Shown one piece after another: positions 52,352 to 61,968 of a stretch of 64,000 nt of DNA. The position numbers and the translations under genes are program-made. The stretch comes from Scandinavium goeteborgense (GTDB lineage Bacteria > Pseudomonadota > Gammaproteobacteria > Enterobacterales > Enterobacteriaceae). The stretch lies in contig NZ_CP054058.1 of the NCBI RefSeq assembly GCF_003935895.2, positions 2,275,177 through 2,339,176 of the forward strand. Direction: 5' to 3'. The notes beneath the pieces are model-generated. The model did not search any database. It saw nothing but the letters and a program-made list of their open reading frames with translations, and was not told the origin of the DNA. How positions within the stretch are numbered: position 1 is the stretch's first letter; each line of letters begins with the position of its first letter.

Positions 52352-53959
52352 TTAATTCAGCTTCGCTTTCGAAAAATCACTGCCCATCAGGCTGACGCTG
52401 TAGCCGGTCACGTTGCTGCGAGTGGCGAAGAAGGTTTTACCGTTAGCCAGGGCAATCCATGGAGCCTGCTGGTAGTAAATCTCCTGCGCCTGTTGGTACA
52501 GCTTCGCGCGCGCGGCCGGGTCGCTGGTCAGCTTGGCTTTTTTCACCAGGCCATCATACCCTTTATCGCACCAGCGCGCGGCATTGGAGCCGGTTTTTAT
52601 GCTGTCACAGCCGAGCAGTGTGTCGGCAAAGTTATCCGGATCGCCGTTGTCGGACATCCAGCCAAACAGCGCCGAATCGTGTTCGCCTTTGCGCATCCCG
52701 GAAAGGTATTCACCCCATTCATAGGTGGTGATCTTGGCTTTGATCCCCACTTTCGCCCAGTCGCTCTGAATCATCTCGGCGATACGGCGCGAGTTCGGGT
52801 TATACGGGCGCTGTACCGGCATCGACCACAGCGTCACTTCTGCGCCCTTTTCCAGCCCCGCCTGCTTGAGCAGGGCTTTGGCTTTCTCAGGGTCGTAACC
52901 GTAGTCCGGCAACTTATTGTCGTAACCGAGCATTTTCGGCGGCAGCGGTGATTTTGCTACCGTACCGGACCCCATAAACACCGCATTGACGATCGCCTTT
53001 TTATCCGTGGCGTAGTTCAGCGCCTGGCGCACCAGCACGTTATCAAATGGTTTTTTCTCGGTGTTAAACGCCAGATAGCCGACGTTCAGCGCTTCAACGG
53101 AGTGCAGCACCAAATCGTTGTTCTTTTTAATCACGTCGAACTGCACCGGCGACGGCGCAGGGATAATCTGGCACTCATTGGTTTGCAGTTTTGCCAGACG
53201 GGTTTCCACATTCGGCGTGATGGAGAAAATAAGGTGTTTGGTCGGCACCTCGCCGTCCCAGTAGTTCGGGTTGGCAACATAGCGGATCAGCGAGTCGACC
53301 TTATATTGCTGGAACGCATACGGCCCGGTGCCGATTGGCCAGGTATCAACGTACTCCGGCGTCCCCTTTTTCATCATCGCGTCGGCGTATTCAGCCGAAA
53401 GAATCGAGGCGAAATCCATTCCCCAGTCGGCCAGGAAAGCGGCGTTCGGTTCGGTCAGCTCAAACTGGACGTGATAATCATCAATCTTCTTCACCTCTTT
53501 AATCAGTTTATCGAGGCCCACGTCGGTGAAATATTCGTAATTCCCCTGCGACACTTTGTGATAAGGATTATTTTCATCCTTCTGGCGCATCACTGAGAAA
53601 ATAACGTCATCGGCATTGAAATCACGCGTCGGTTTGAAGAATTTATTGCTGTTGAACTTCACGCCCTGACGCAGGGTAAAGGTATAGGTTTTACCGTCCG
53701 GGGAAATAGTCCAGGCAGTTGCCAGCGACGGGATCGGGGTATTTTTCTGCGGATCGAAATTTATCAGGCGGTTGTACAACACCTGTGAGCTGGCAACGAA
53801 CGACGGTCCGGAGCTGGCAATCTGCGGGTTGAATGACTCCGGTGACGCTTCGGAGCAGTAGATAAGGGTGTCATTATTTGCCGCCATCGCGGCCCCTGCC
53901 GGTAATAATGCGCTGAGGGCCAGGGCCAGCAGCGTTTTCCCTGTCGGTGTTTGAGACAT
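52352..53959 (-). CDS. Peptide ABC transporter substrate-binding protein, DppA-like
   Basis: Periplasmic binding protein (SBP_bac_5) of 535 residues, the length of E. coli DppA and similar along its whole length (YCSEASPESFNPQ, FKPTRDFNADDVIFS, WPIGTGPYAFQQY, PVQRPYNPNSRR, YEWGEYLSGMRKGEHD). Signal peptide with cleavage near AMAANND. The start 53959 is preferred over 54001. No permease or ATPase genes accompany it, so it probably feeds the Dpp or another membrane complex elsewhere; haem or peptides are candidate ligands. Confidence 0.9.
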   Translation of the reverse strand: MSQTPTGKTLLALALSALLPAGAAMAANNDTLIYCSEASPESFNPQIASSGPSFVASSQVLYNRLINFDPQKNTPIPSLATAWTISPDGKTYTFTLRQGVKFNSNKFFKPTRDFNADDVIFSVMRQKDENNPYHKVSQGNYEYFTDVGLDKLIKEVKKIDDYHVQFELTEPNAAFLADWGMDFASILSAEYADAMMKKGTPEYVDTWPIGTGPYAFQQYKVDSLIRYVANPNYWDGEVPTKHLIFSITPNVETRLAKLQTNECQIIPAPSPVQFDVIKKNNDLVLHSVEALNVGYLAFNTEKKPFDNVLVRQALNYATDKKAIVNAVFMGSGTVAKSPLPPKMLGYDNKLPDYGYDPEKAKALLKQAGLEKGAEVTLWSMPVQRPYNPNSRRIAEMIQSDWAKVGIKAKITTYEWGEYLSGMRKGEHDSALFGWMSDNGDPDNFADTLLGCDSIKTGSNAARWCDKGYDGLVKKAKLTSDPAARAKLYQQAQEIYYQQAPWIALANGKTFFATRSNVTGYSVSLMGSDFSKAKLN

Positions 53960-54232
53960 CGTTATAAGCCTGTGTAGTTTTATTATATGAGGCTTAATCA
54001 CAGCACAAGGCAGTTATTCTGGCAAATAACCAAACGGCATCAGGTTATGCTTATTCAGCCCATTCCGCCGTTTTATTCGCCAATAATTTCACTTAAGAAC
54101 TTTCTCAAAAAGCAAGCGTTTCACGCGTTTTCAATAGCCAGAGTATTTGCTGTTTTTGGCTTTTCCTCGCCCGTTTATCCCCTTCCCACCTGCGTTAGAG
54201 TAACGGTGTGAAAAAGTCGATGGGATAAGAAC

Positions 54233-55567
54233 GTGGCAAAAACTCTATTACGCAGCGGCAGTCTGGACGATTTCCAGTCCGTGGGCGGCGGCGGCCAGGC
54301 CGTATTTGCATCAGCATTACAGATTCGTGAGACGCTGCGCCTGCGCAAACAGCAGACGCTGGTTGAATGTCTGGCTATCCCGCAGGTCAACGATGACGGC
54401 GATCGCGTGGACTGGTATTCGCCGGTTGAAGGCGACGTGTTGGCGTGGAAAGCGGCCGATGAAGACCTGCGTGAGCGCGCGCTGAATCAACTGGAAACCA
54501 TGGCCAACGGCGCGCTGAGCCTGGCCCGTAAATGCCAGCAGTCCGACAAAACCGCGCAGCAACTGTTCGGCGCGCTGTTGGAAAAAGCGTTGCAGTTTCC
54601 CGGTGAAAATCACGTTTTCCTGGTCGGCGGCAAACCGGTTATCACCTTCTGGGGCTTTGTGAATCTGAACGAAAGCGCTCGCGAGGAGCTGTTTGGCTGC
54701 CTGCATTTGGCGCCCGTGCCTGAACCCGTTATCGACCTTTACGAAGACATCCCGGATGAAGACGCGCTGAGAGTCACCTTCAGTCAGGCCGAGGAGCCGC
54801 TGCTGGCCGCACCGCTGGCGATGACCGTTGCCACAGAGCCACCAGCGCTCCCTGAACCTGAACACATTATTGAAGAAAGCATCGAACCTGAGGTTCCGGC
54901 GGAAATCGTTGCTGAGAAAAAATCCCGTCGCATTCCGCTGTGGAGCCTGCCGGTGGCTGCCGTGTTTGTCGCGGCCATCGCCGGGCCGCTGCTGTGGCCT
55001 CGCGCCACGACTTCCGCCGAACCCACCCAGGCCCCTGTGGAACCCATCGCGTTGACAAAACCCACGGCACCGCCGCTACCAGAACTGACACACACGCTGC
55101 CGCTGCTTCTTGCCAGCGTCAACGAGCCAATAAAAGAAGAAAAGCCGGAAGCAAATCCGGTGGTTATCGCCGCTATTCCAAAAGATGCACTGGTGATGGA
55201 GGCCGATCAGATGCGTGCTGGTACCACGAAATTCCTCAATGGCAGCTGGCGGGTGCTGGTCGATGTGAAAGATCCGGTCACCGGTAAAGCCCCATCGCTG
55301 CGCTATCAAATTCTCAACAACAAAGGCAACGCGCGGCTGGTGCATGGTGACAATGTGGTCTGTAAGGCTGAAATTTTCTCCGGTCTGCACCAGAACGGCG
55401 AGCTGCTGGTGAAAAGCCGCGGCAATGCGCGTTGCAGCGATGGCTCACGCTATCCGGTGCCGGAAATTACCTGTAAAGCGGGCGTCAGCGATGTGGCGGA
55501 ATGCACCGGACGCTACGACGTGAACACCGTCGTGCCGCTGACATTCCGTAAAGTGGGGGCGCGATAA
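54233..55567 (+). CDS. srfA: SrfA-family protein
   Basis: A 444-residue protein, first of the srfABC operon named for SsrB-regulated factors of Salmonella. It starts with GTG after GGGATAAG. The N-terminal half is soluble (LLRSGSLDDFQSVGGGGQAV); one membrane segment lies at about residues 236-258 (LWSLPVAAVFVAAIAGPLLW), flanked by Pro/Glu-rich linkers; the C-terminal domain (about 320-440) has four conserved-looking Cys and would be periplasmic. Function is unknown. It overlaps or abuts srfB. Confidence 0.85.
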   Translation: MAKTLLRSGSLDDFQSVGGGGQAVFASALQIRETLRLRKQQTLVECLAIPQVNDDGDRVDWYSPVEGDVLAWKAADEDLRERALNQLETMANGALSLARKCQQSDKTAQQLFGALLEKALQFPGENHVFLVGGKPVITFWGFVNLNESAREELFGCLHLAPVPEPVIDLYEDIPDEDALRVTFSQAEEPLLAAPLAMTVATEPPALPEPEHIIEESIEPEVPAEIVAEKKSRRIPLWSLPVAAVFVAAIAGPLLWPRATTSAEPTQAPVEPIALTKPTAPPLPELTHTLPLLLASVNEPIKEEKPEANPVVIAAIPKDALVMEADQMRAGTTKFLNGSWRVLVDVKDPVTGKAPSLRYQILNNKGNARLVHGDNVVCKAEIFSGLHQNGELLVKSRGNARCSDGSRYPVPEITCKAGVSDVAECTGRYDVNTVVPLTFRKVGAR

Positions 55568-58548
55568 TGCTGGTCACTCTTTGCGATTATCAACAAAGCG
55601 TCACGCTGATTGCCAACAGCGGAGTGCAGTTTCTTGATTTCGGTCTGACGCCGCAGGATTCCTTAAGCAACGGCCGCTTCGTGCGCAAAACCGCCAACGG
55701 CCCGCTGCTGCGTCTGAATTACGACATCGTCAACAGCCGCTACACGCTGCCCGCCATTGACGGCCAGCAGGCAGAAGTGGTGAAACCTGAAAGCACCCTG
55801 CCGCTCGAACAATCTCTGGCGATGCTTGACGGCGTCTGGCTGCCACTGCCGTTCCTGCGTTTTAATCCGCCACGCACCTTTGTCGAAGGCCCGGACAACT
55901 GGGCGCGCGTGCAAATTCGCAAACTGCCGGAGCCGGACAGCGCCGGAAACACCCACCGCATCACCCTCGCGCTCGACAGCCAAATTCGTGATGACGCCCC
56001 TTCTGCGCTGGCCCCGGTCGGCAATGACCTGCTGAACGGCACTCGTTTTGCGCTGGCCTGGCGCGATGAAGAAGTGGCCGATTTTCTCGATCAGACCTGG
56101 ATTGACGGCTGGCTACGCGAAGTCTTCAGCCATTACGCCAGCGTAGAAGAAAACCGCAGCGAGCGTGACATTACCCAGGCGATGCGCGGCTTTGAATATC
56201 AAGGGCACTGGCTGAACCTGCTGGCGCTGCTGGGTGAACAGCTCCGCGTGCCGGAAGTGAAAATCGCCACCGCCACCGTCAGCACGCCGGCGATCCCGGT
56301 GGACTTAATTCTGGACGTTGGCAACAGCCATACTTGCGGCGTGATCATCGAAGATCATGGCGATGCTAACGATGGCCTCCGCCAGACAGCCGAACTACAG
56401 GTGCGGTCGCTCAGCGAGCCGCAGTTCCTCAACGCCCCGCTGTTCACCAGCCGCCTGGAGTTCTCCGAGGCACGTTTTGGCAAACAACATTTCTCGGTGG
56501 AAAGCGGGCGAGAAGATGCATTCGTCTGGCCGTCAATCGTGCGTGTGGGCGACGAAGCTCGTAAGTTGGCGATGCAGCGTCTGGGTACCGAAGGCAACAG
56601 TGGGATCTCCAGCCCGCGCCGCTATTTATGGGATGAAACGCCGACCGTTCAGGACTGGCGCTTCAGCCAGATGAACAGCCGCACGCAGCGCGAGCCACTG
56701 GCCGCTGCCTTCCCGCTGGCGTATCTGATGAATGATGACGGACAGCCGCTGTTTACGCTGCCGCAGGATGAGCGGATGCCGGTCTTTTCGCCACAGTACA
56801 GCCGCAGCACGCTGATGACGCATATGCTGTGCGAAATTCTGGCGCAGGCGCTGGGGCAAATTAACAGCGTGGCGACCCGTCAGCGCCTCGGTTTCCCGTC
56901 TTCGCCGCGCCAGCTGCGTACCCTGATTTTGACCCTGCCGTCGGCGATGCCGAAACAGGAACGCGAGATTTTCCGTCGCCGCATGTTTGAAGCCATTGCC
57001 CTGGTGTGGAAAGCGCTGGGCTGGCACCCGCAGGACGACGATTTTGTGACGCAAAAACAGCAGGATAAAAGCGTCGTACCGGTACCGAAAATCCACATGG
57101 AATGGGATGAAGCCAGTTGTGGGCAACTGGTGTGGCTGTATAACGAGGCGATGTCGCATTTCGGCGGACAGACGGAAGCGTTCTTCGCCGCCCTTGCCCG
57201 CCCGGATCGAGAGCCGGATCCGGGCAGCCGTCCGGGTCGTGCCCTGCGCGTCGCGGCCATCGATTTAGGCGGCGGCACCACCGATATGGCGATCACCCAT
57301 TATCGTCTGGACGAAGGCACCGGTAGCAACGTTAAAATCACGCCACAGCTGCTGTTCCGCGAAGGTTTTAAAGTGGCGGGCGACGATATTTTGCTCGACG
57401 TTATTCAGCGCTGCGTACTGCCCGCGCTGCAAACTCAGCTGCAAAAATCCGGAATCGCCGATGCGCCAGCCCTGATGGCGACGCTGTTTGGCGATTCCGG
57501 ACGCATTGATACGCAGGCCGTGCTGCGCCAGCAAACCGCATTGCAATTGTTTATGCCTATCGGTCACGCCATTCTTGGCGCGTGGGAAGAGAGCGACATC
57601 AACGATCCGCTGGCGGGCCTGCATGCCACCTTCGGCGAGCTGTTACCACAAACGCCAACCCGCAATGTGATGAACTACGTCGGCCAGGCCATCAGCCACG
57701 CGCAGCCCGCCGGTTCGGAGCCTTTTGATTTATTCGCGACGCCGTTGCAGGTCAGCTTCCGCGATTTACACGACGCGATGCTGGCGGGTGAATTTACCAT
57801 CGCCGCACCACTGCATGCGGTGTGCGAAGCGATTTCACATTACACCTGCGACGTGCTGCTGGTGACCGGGCGTCCGGGCTGCCTGCCGGGCGTGCAGGCG
57901 CTGATTCGCTATCTGCAGCCGGTGCCGGTGAATCGTATGGTGTGGATGGACAGCTATCACGTTCATGAATGGTATCCGTTCAGCCAGCAAGGCCGTATCG
58001 GCAACCCGAAATCCACTGCTGCCGTCGGCGCGATGCTGTGCAGCCTGGCGCTGGATTTACGTCTGCCGCGCTTTAATTTCAAAGCGGCGGATATCGGCGC
58101 CTATTCTACCGTGCGCTATCTCGGCGTGCTGGACAGCACCGTTAACACGCTACGCGAAGAAAACATTTGGTATTCAGAACTCGATTTGGACAAACCGGGG
58201 GCTAAGGTCGATACCCGGGTGTATTTCCCGCTGCGCGGCAATGTCACACTCGGTTTCCGTCAACTCGCCAATGCCCGCTGGCCCGCAACGCCGCTGTACA
58301 CCTTGAGCATCAACTCGCCGGAAGTGGCAAAAGCCATCGCCGGAGACGGCGTGTTGCAGGTTCGTCTCCAGCTCACCGGCGGCAATAAAGCGGAAGGTCC
58401 GGAAGCGTTTGTGCTGGCCGACGCCTGGCTTCAGGACGGCACGCCGGTTGCGCCGGACGCCCTGACACTAAAACTGAATACTCTGGCCGACCGCCGCCAC
58501 AGCGGCAGCCACTACTGGATCGACAGCGGGAGCGTGTACCTGAAATGA
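55567..58548 (+). CDS. srfB: Virulence factor SrfB family, actin/Hsp70-like fold
   Basis: A 993-residue protein of the SrfB family. Two phosphate-loop motifs of the actin/Hsp70 ATPase superfamily are visible: LDVGNSHTCGVII at about residue 249 and IDLGGGTTDMAITHY at about residue 562, with a later adenosine-type VTGRPGCLPGVQALI near 763. This suggests an ATP-dependent chaperone or filament role. It begins on the last base of srfA and overlaps srfC by four bases. The virulence label comes from the family name, not from evidence here. Confidence 0.88.
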   Translation: MLVTLCDYQQSVTLIANSGVQFLDFGLTPQDSLSNGRFVRKTANGPLLRLNYDIVNSRYTLPAIDGQQAEVVKPESTLPLEQSLAMLDGVWLPLPFLRFNPPRTFVEGPDNWARVQIRKLPEPDSAGNTHRITLALDSQIRDDAPSALAPVGNDLLNGTRFALAWRDEEVADFLDQTWIDGWLREVFSHYASVEENRSERDITQAMRGFEYQGHWLNLLALLGEQLRVPEVKIATATVSTPAIPVDLILDVGNSHTCGVIIEDHGDANDGLRQTAELQVRSLSEPQFLNAPLFTSRLEFSEARFGKQHFSVESGREDAFVWPSIVRVGDEARKLAMQRLGTEGNSGISSPRRYLWDETPTVQDWRFSQMNSRTQREPLAAAFPLAYLMNDDGQPLFTLPQDERMPVFSPQYSRSTLMTHMLCEILAQALGQINSVATRQRLGFPSSPRQLRTLILTLPSAMPKQEREIFRRRMFEAIALVWKALGWHPQDDDFVTQKQQDKSVVPVPKIHMEWDEASCGQLVWLYNEAMSHFGGQTEAFFAALARPDREPDPGSRPGRALRVAAIDLGGGTTDMAITHYRLDEGTGSNVKITPQLLFREGFKVAGDDILLDVIQRCVLPALQTQLQKSGIADAPALMATLFGDSGRIDTQAVLRQQTALQLFMPIGHAILGAWEESDINDPLAGLHATFGELLPQTPTRNVMNYVGQAISHAQPAGSEPFDLFATPLQVSFRDLHDAMLAGEFTIAAPLHAVCEAISHYTCDVLLVTGRPGCLPGVQALIRYLQPVPVNRMVWMDSYHVHEWYPFSQQGRIGNPKSTAAVGAMLCSLALDLRLPRFNFKAADIGAYSTVRYLGVLDSTVNTLREENIWYSELDLDKPGAKVDTRVYFPLRGNVTLGFRQLANARWPATPLYTLSINSPEVAKAIAGDGVLQVRLQLTGGNKAEGPEAFVLADAWLQDGTPVAPDALTLKLNTLADRRHSGSHYWIDSGSVYLK

Positions 58549-60686
58549 GCCGACTGCAAACTATCATTGACTGGACTCACGCGAGCCGTCGGACCTCCCC
58601 GCTTTTCGATACCGATGCCGACGCGTTGCTCACGCGTCTGTATCAGCTGAAAGCGCAGGAAACGGCGCTGCAAAACGCGCAATCGGCCCCGGCGAGCATT
58701 GCGCTTTACGGTCATTCTCAGGCCGCGAAAGCACACCTGCTTGCCACATTGTGCAGCAGCGGAAACGGCCGTTTGCTGGTGCACACCGGCAGTAAAACGC
58801 TCGATTACTTCACGCACCTTAACCCGGGCCATGCCGTGACGCGGATGGCGCTGCGCTTTAGCCACAGCGCACAAACGCCGGACGACGCCTTTCCGTTACG
58901 CCTGCGTATTATGCGTGAGGCAGAACTGGTGCAGGTGTTTCTCACCCATGCGTTGCAGCAAGGCGCAGTGCGTCAGGTAGAAAAATCGGTTGTGGCCGCG
59001 CGGTTAAATGCCTGGCAATCACTTCGCCAGACGCAACCGGTGCCGGGAATGGATAAAGAAGATGTGGCGGCGATCGCCCACTTCTGGCAATCGAATGTGC
59101 CTGTCCATCACCAGCAGATTGACGACAGCCTGTGGCAGCAGTTTATCCAGCTGGTGCCGTGTCTCGACCTGAGCGCTCGGGCCAGTGCCTGGGCGTTGCT
59201 GTGGGGTGAACAGCAGGAACTGACCCGCCAGTGGCTGACGCTGGCGCATGTGCTCCAGCAATGCGGAAACGCGCGCGAACTCGCCGCGCCACTCAGCCTG
59301 CTGGTCGACAGTTTTACCTTGCCCGCTGAGGGTTTTCTGACCCCAGAGAGCGAACCGGAAGGCGAAACGGTAGTGCATCCGCTGATCGACGAGCAGTTAC
59401 ACAATGCCGTCAGCCTGCCATTGAACGCCCTGGCTTTGCTGACCGTAGAACTGGTTCTGCCCACTGAGAATGGCGTGCTGGATAACGTCGACCTGATTGA
59501 TATCCCGCAGCCCGCCCAGGGAACTGACGATGCGCTGTGGGCCAGTAAATGCCGCTGGCTGCTGGAACATTATCGCCAGCAGATGCAGCCCGATCTGCTG
59601 CTGATTTGCAATGCAGCGGCCAACCGGGCGCAGATCCCCACCAGCGCCCGGGCGCTGACGCGCTGGGTCAGCGACACCCAACCGCAGCACGAAGGTGCAT
59701 TACCGGGCCTGGTGTGGGCCATTACGCCGCAGGACGACCGTTTCGTGCGTAAACTCAATCTCGACGAAGCCGTTCAACAGTTGATTGAGAAGCCGGGCCA
59801 GCGTTGGGGCACGTTACAGGCGCTGGATGGCAGCAGTTTGCAACGGCTGATCGAATGGCTGTCTCAGGCCACGGTCCCTGCGTTGCGCGCGGCGCGTTTC
59901 GACCGCCTGACTGAACGTCAGCATCAGGCCGTGCGCCAGATGATGTCCTGTTGGCAGCGCGCGCCGAAGACTGATGCCGCCAGTGCGCGTCGCCAGGCTG
60001 AAAATGTCGTGCGTGAATTGCAAGGCCATGCGGCAACGCTCGGCGAACTGCTGGAAGGCTTGCTGCCCCCGCTTTCCACCTTCGAACAGCTCAGCCAGGT
60101 GCAGCAGCCGCGTGAAGAAAAAGTCAGTGAATTGTTTAGCGATAACGTCGATCTATTTGCCCTGCCGGACGATCCGCAGCTCAGCGGCAGTGCGCGTCAG
60201 GACAGCGGTTTTCAGGCTCATGCGCTGTGGGTGAATTACCTGCGCCAATGGAGCCGCAGTGAATCCAACGCCCGGCGCTATGGCATTACCCCGGCGGTGC
60301 TGCAACAGCTGGCCGATTGTCTGATTATCACCAGCTATCGTCTGGATTTGCCGAAACAGCTTCAGGCGGTGATTCCGGATGAACGCGCCAGCGCGGCGCG
60401 CCTCCGGGCCACCATCAGCAATTATCTGGCGTGGCTGGGCTACGCGGATATGCCCGTCGATTCCCGCCCGGCGAGCCGGGTGATGAAAGGCAGCACGTTG
60501 TTTGCTCCATCGGCGAGCAATACCGAGCGTCTGACGCAGCTGGGTGAGCGCCCTGCCCACGCCGCCACGCGTTACGTCTATGACTGGCTGGTCGCGTTGT
60601 TCACCCGCGCCACCGAAGCGCCGGAGTATCGTCATCCGTTGGATCTTTCCCCGGAAGCACGCGCTCAACTGAATACATTGCTGTAG
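58545..60686 (+). CDS. srfC: Virulence effector SrfC family, degenerate dynamin/GTPase-like
   Basis: A 713-residue protein, third gene of srfABC. Near residue 52 IALYGHSQAAKAHLLATL looks like a P-loop that has lost the GKS/T residues, and near 314 VDLIDIPQPAQGTDDALW recalls the DxPG switch of dynamin-type GTPases. It is otherwise helical and has no signal peptide. The stop codon TAG uses the first G of the Tn3-type element; before insertion it would have been TAA, with the same protein. Confidence 0.85.
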   Translation: MSRLQTIIDWTHASRRTSPLFDTDADALLTRLYQLKAQETALQNAQSAPASIALYGHSQAAKAHLLATLCSSGNGRLLVHTGSKTLDYFTHLNPGHAVTRMALRFSHSAQTPDDAFPLRLRIMREAELVQVFLTHALQQGAVRQVEKSVVAARLNAWQSLRQTQPVPGMDKEDVAAIAHFWQSNVPVHHQQIDDSLWQQFIQLVPCLDLSARASAWALLWGEQQELTRQWLTLAHVLQQCGNARELAAPLSLLVDSFTLPAEGFLTPESEPEGETVVHPLIDEQLHNAVSLPLNALALLTVELVLPTENGVLDNVDLIDIPQPAQGTDDALWASKCRWLLEHYRQQMQPDLLLICNAAANRAQIPTSARALTRWVSDTQPQHEGALPGLVWAITPQDDRFVRKLNLDEAVQQLIEKPGQRWGTLQALDGSSLQRLIEWLSQATVPALRAARFDRLTERQHQAVRQMMSCWQRAPKTDAASARRQAENVVRELQGHAATLGELLEGLLPPLSTFEQLSQVQQPREEKVSELFSDNVDLFALPDDPQLSGSARQDSGFQAHALWVNYLRQWSRSESNARRYGITPAVLQQLADCLIITSYRLDLPKQLQAVIPDERASAARLRATISNYLAWLGYADMPVDSRPASRVMKGSTLFAPSASNTERLTQLGERPAHAATRYVYDWLVALFTRATEAPEYRHPLDLSPEARAQLNTLL
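60681..60685. repeat. Left 5-bp target duplication (CTGTA)
   Basis: CTGTA, repeated at 63048-63052 on the other side of the element; a 5-bp duplication is the Tn3-family norm. Confidence 0.85.
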
Positions 60687-60723
60687 GGGTCAGTTTGGAT
60701 ATCGGAAATTTTTTTACGTTAAG
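60686..60723 (+). repeat. Left Tn3-type terminal inverted repeat
   Basis: 38 bp from GGGGTCAGTTTGGATATCG to TTACGTTAAG. Confidence 0.88.
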
Positions 60724-60826
60724 TGTATTATTTAACCAATGTTGGTAATGTTCTGATAGATGCGCACACTGTCGATATCGAACAGATAGGATGCGCACTT
60801 CATTTCGTCATCGAGCCATGTGAACT

Positions 60827-61069
60827 ATGAATATAGAGACAAGAACGGTGTTTTATATCATGAAGGGCGAAGATGCAGGAAGCCTGATGATGGATGTGTG
60901 CACAGAGCCAGAAATTGCAAAAGAAGGGGGCCAGCCTGAAAAAATTTATGGGTATGCCACCCAGCTGAACGCAGGAATGTATGTAGCAAATAATAGCTAT
61001 CCAATTGAATGGGATAGTAACAAAAAACGATTTGTAGTCTACATTCCTCCCAGGACAAAGGTGAACTGA
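60827..61069 (+). CDS. Small hypothetical protein inside the Tn3-type element
   Basis: An 80-residue protein beginning MNIETRTVFYIMKGEDAGSL with no family I recognise. It lacks a signal peptide and has a weak ribosome site. Composition is AT-rich like the other cargo. A hairpin ACCGCCA / TGGCGGT at 61069-61089 follows and may end its transcript. Role unknown; an immunity or accessory protein of an older effector is possible. Confidence 0.5.
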   Translation: MNIETRTVFYIMKGEDAGSLMMDVCTEPEIAKEGGQPEKIYGYATQLNAGMYVANNSYPIEWDSNKKRFVVYIPPRTKVN

Positions 61070-61132
61070 CCGCCAGATCAATTGGCGGTTGTAGGGATCA
61101 GTTTAGGAAACGGTATTCATCCCTTACGGTCA

Positions 61133-61169
61133 GGGGTTCGCGCTCAATGGAACGAAACCTCCCGTTAAG
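61133..61169 (+). repeat. Internal Tn3-type inverted repeat remnant
   Basis: GGGGTTCGCGCTCAATGGAA followed by CGAAACCTCCCGTTAAG. This is close to the classical Tn3 end (which contains CGCTCAGTGGAACGAAAACT and ends ACGTTAAG). It suggests a second Tn3-family element once ended here. Confidence 0.72.
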
Positions 61170-61310
61170 CTTAAAACACTTAATATAGGAAAATTTCAGA
61201 TATCAAAAGTGCCCCCCATGTTCAACCGCACCGCCGATTCAGAACCAGCAAAAATGAATTGATCACATAATGTAAAAGTTTTATTGATTGATATAAAGAT
61301 TCCTAAATCA

Positions 61311-61336
61311 AAGGTCGCTTATGCGACTTTTTTATT
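61311..61336 (+). terminator. Terminator-like hairpin before the metallopeptidase gene
   Basis: Stem GTCGC / GCGAC with loop TTAT and a T-rich tail. Confidence 0.7.
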
Positions 61337-61422
61337 TTTGGGGCGTCTGGCGCATTTTTTGCCGTGAAATAATTTTAGTTAAGGAGTAATAAAGGGGTTT
61401 GGTGAGCAAATAAGGGAATTGT

Positions 61423-61968
61423 ATGTTCATAAGGGAAATGAACGATATTAATAGAGGTGGTCTTCGCCTTATGACGCTGGGGGAGATTAACCTTGCCCGC
61501 ACGGTATATGGCTTCACTATCCGTTATAATGAAGTCTGGATACACCGAGCAAGTTACCTGCCGTTTAATATGCAGCAAAACAATGTCGCCATGACGCCTA
61601 ACGGGGAAATGTATTTTCAGGAGGGCGTTTATGAGAAGGACTTCTCACACCCCAAAGACAGGGTAGGAGGGCAGCATATATTTCTTCATGAAATGATGCA
61701 CGTTTGGCAGCACCAGCATGGTATGTGGGTTCGGTCGCGTGGCGCTTTCTCATGGGCGGCTGATTACTATTACACGCTCGATAAGAACAACCTTTCAGAT
61801 TATTCGATGGAGCAGCAAGCCTGCATCGTTAGCGATTACTGGCTGCTTAAGAGCTATGGATTTCGTGGCTATGGCGATTTGCACAACCTGAGAGATTACG
61901 ACGAATCCGAGCCAGACCTGCACCTCATGGCTCGCTATGAGCAGGTATTGAGGGGGTTCCTGCATTGA
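61423..61968 (+). CDS. Putative zinc metallopeptidase, candidate T6SS effector
   Basis: A 181-residue protein with a zincin motif HEMMHVWQHQHG (HExxH plus Q, as in DUF4157-like toxin-associated peptidases) at about residues 90-101. There is no signal peptide. TAAGGGA sits seven bases before the start. It is followed, with a 4-base overlap, by a lipoprotein gene and then hcp, the order expected for effector, periplasmic immunity and carrier. Catalysis and toxicity are inferred; it could instead be an inactive or structural domain. Confidence 0.72.
   Translation: MFIREMNDINRGGLRLMTLGEINLARTVYGFTIRYNEVWIHRASYLPFNMQQNNVAMTPNGEMYFQEGVYEKDFSHPKDRVGGQHIFLHEMMHVWQHQHGMWVRSRGAFSWAADYYYTLDKNNLSDYSMEQQACIVSDYWLLKSYGFRGYGDLHNLRDYDESEPDLHLMARYEQVLRGFLH

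Larger units (their letters stand above)
61070..61422. other. Non-coding stretch with nested Tn3-end remnant
   Basis: No gene. It contains a partial end-like GGGATCAGTTTAGGAAACGG (61094), the Tn3-type repeat at 61133-61169, and a terminator hairpin at 61311. The upstream region of the metallopeptidase gene lies at its right end. Confidence 0.55.
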
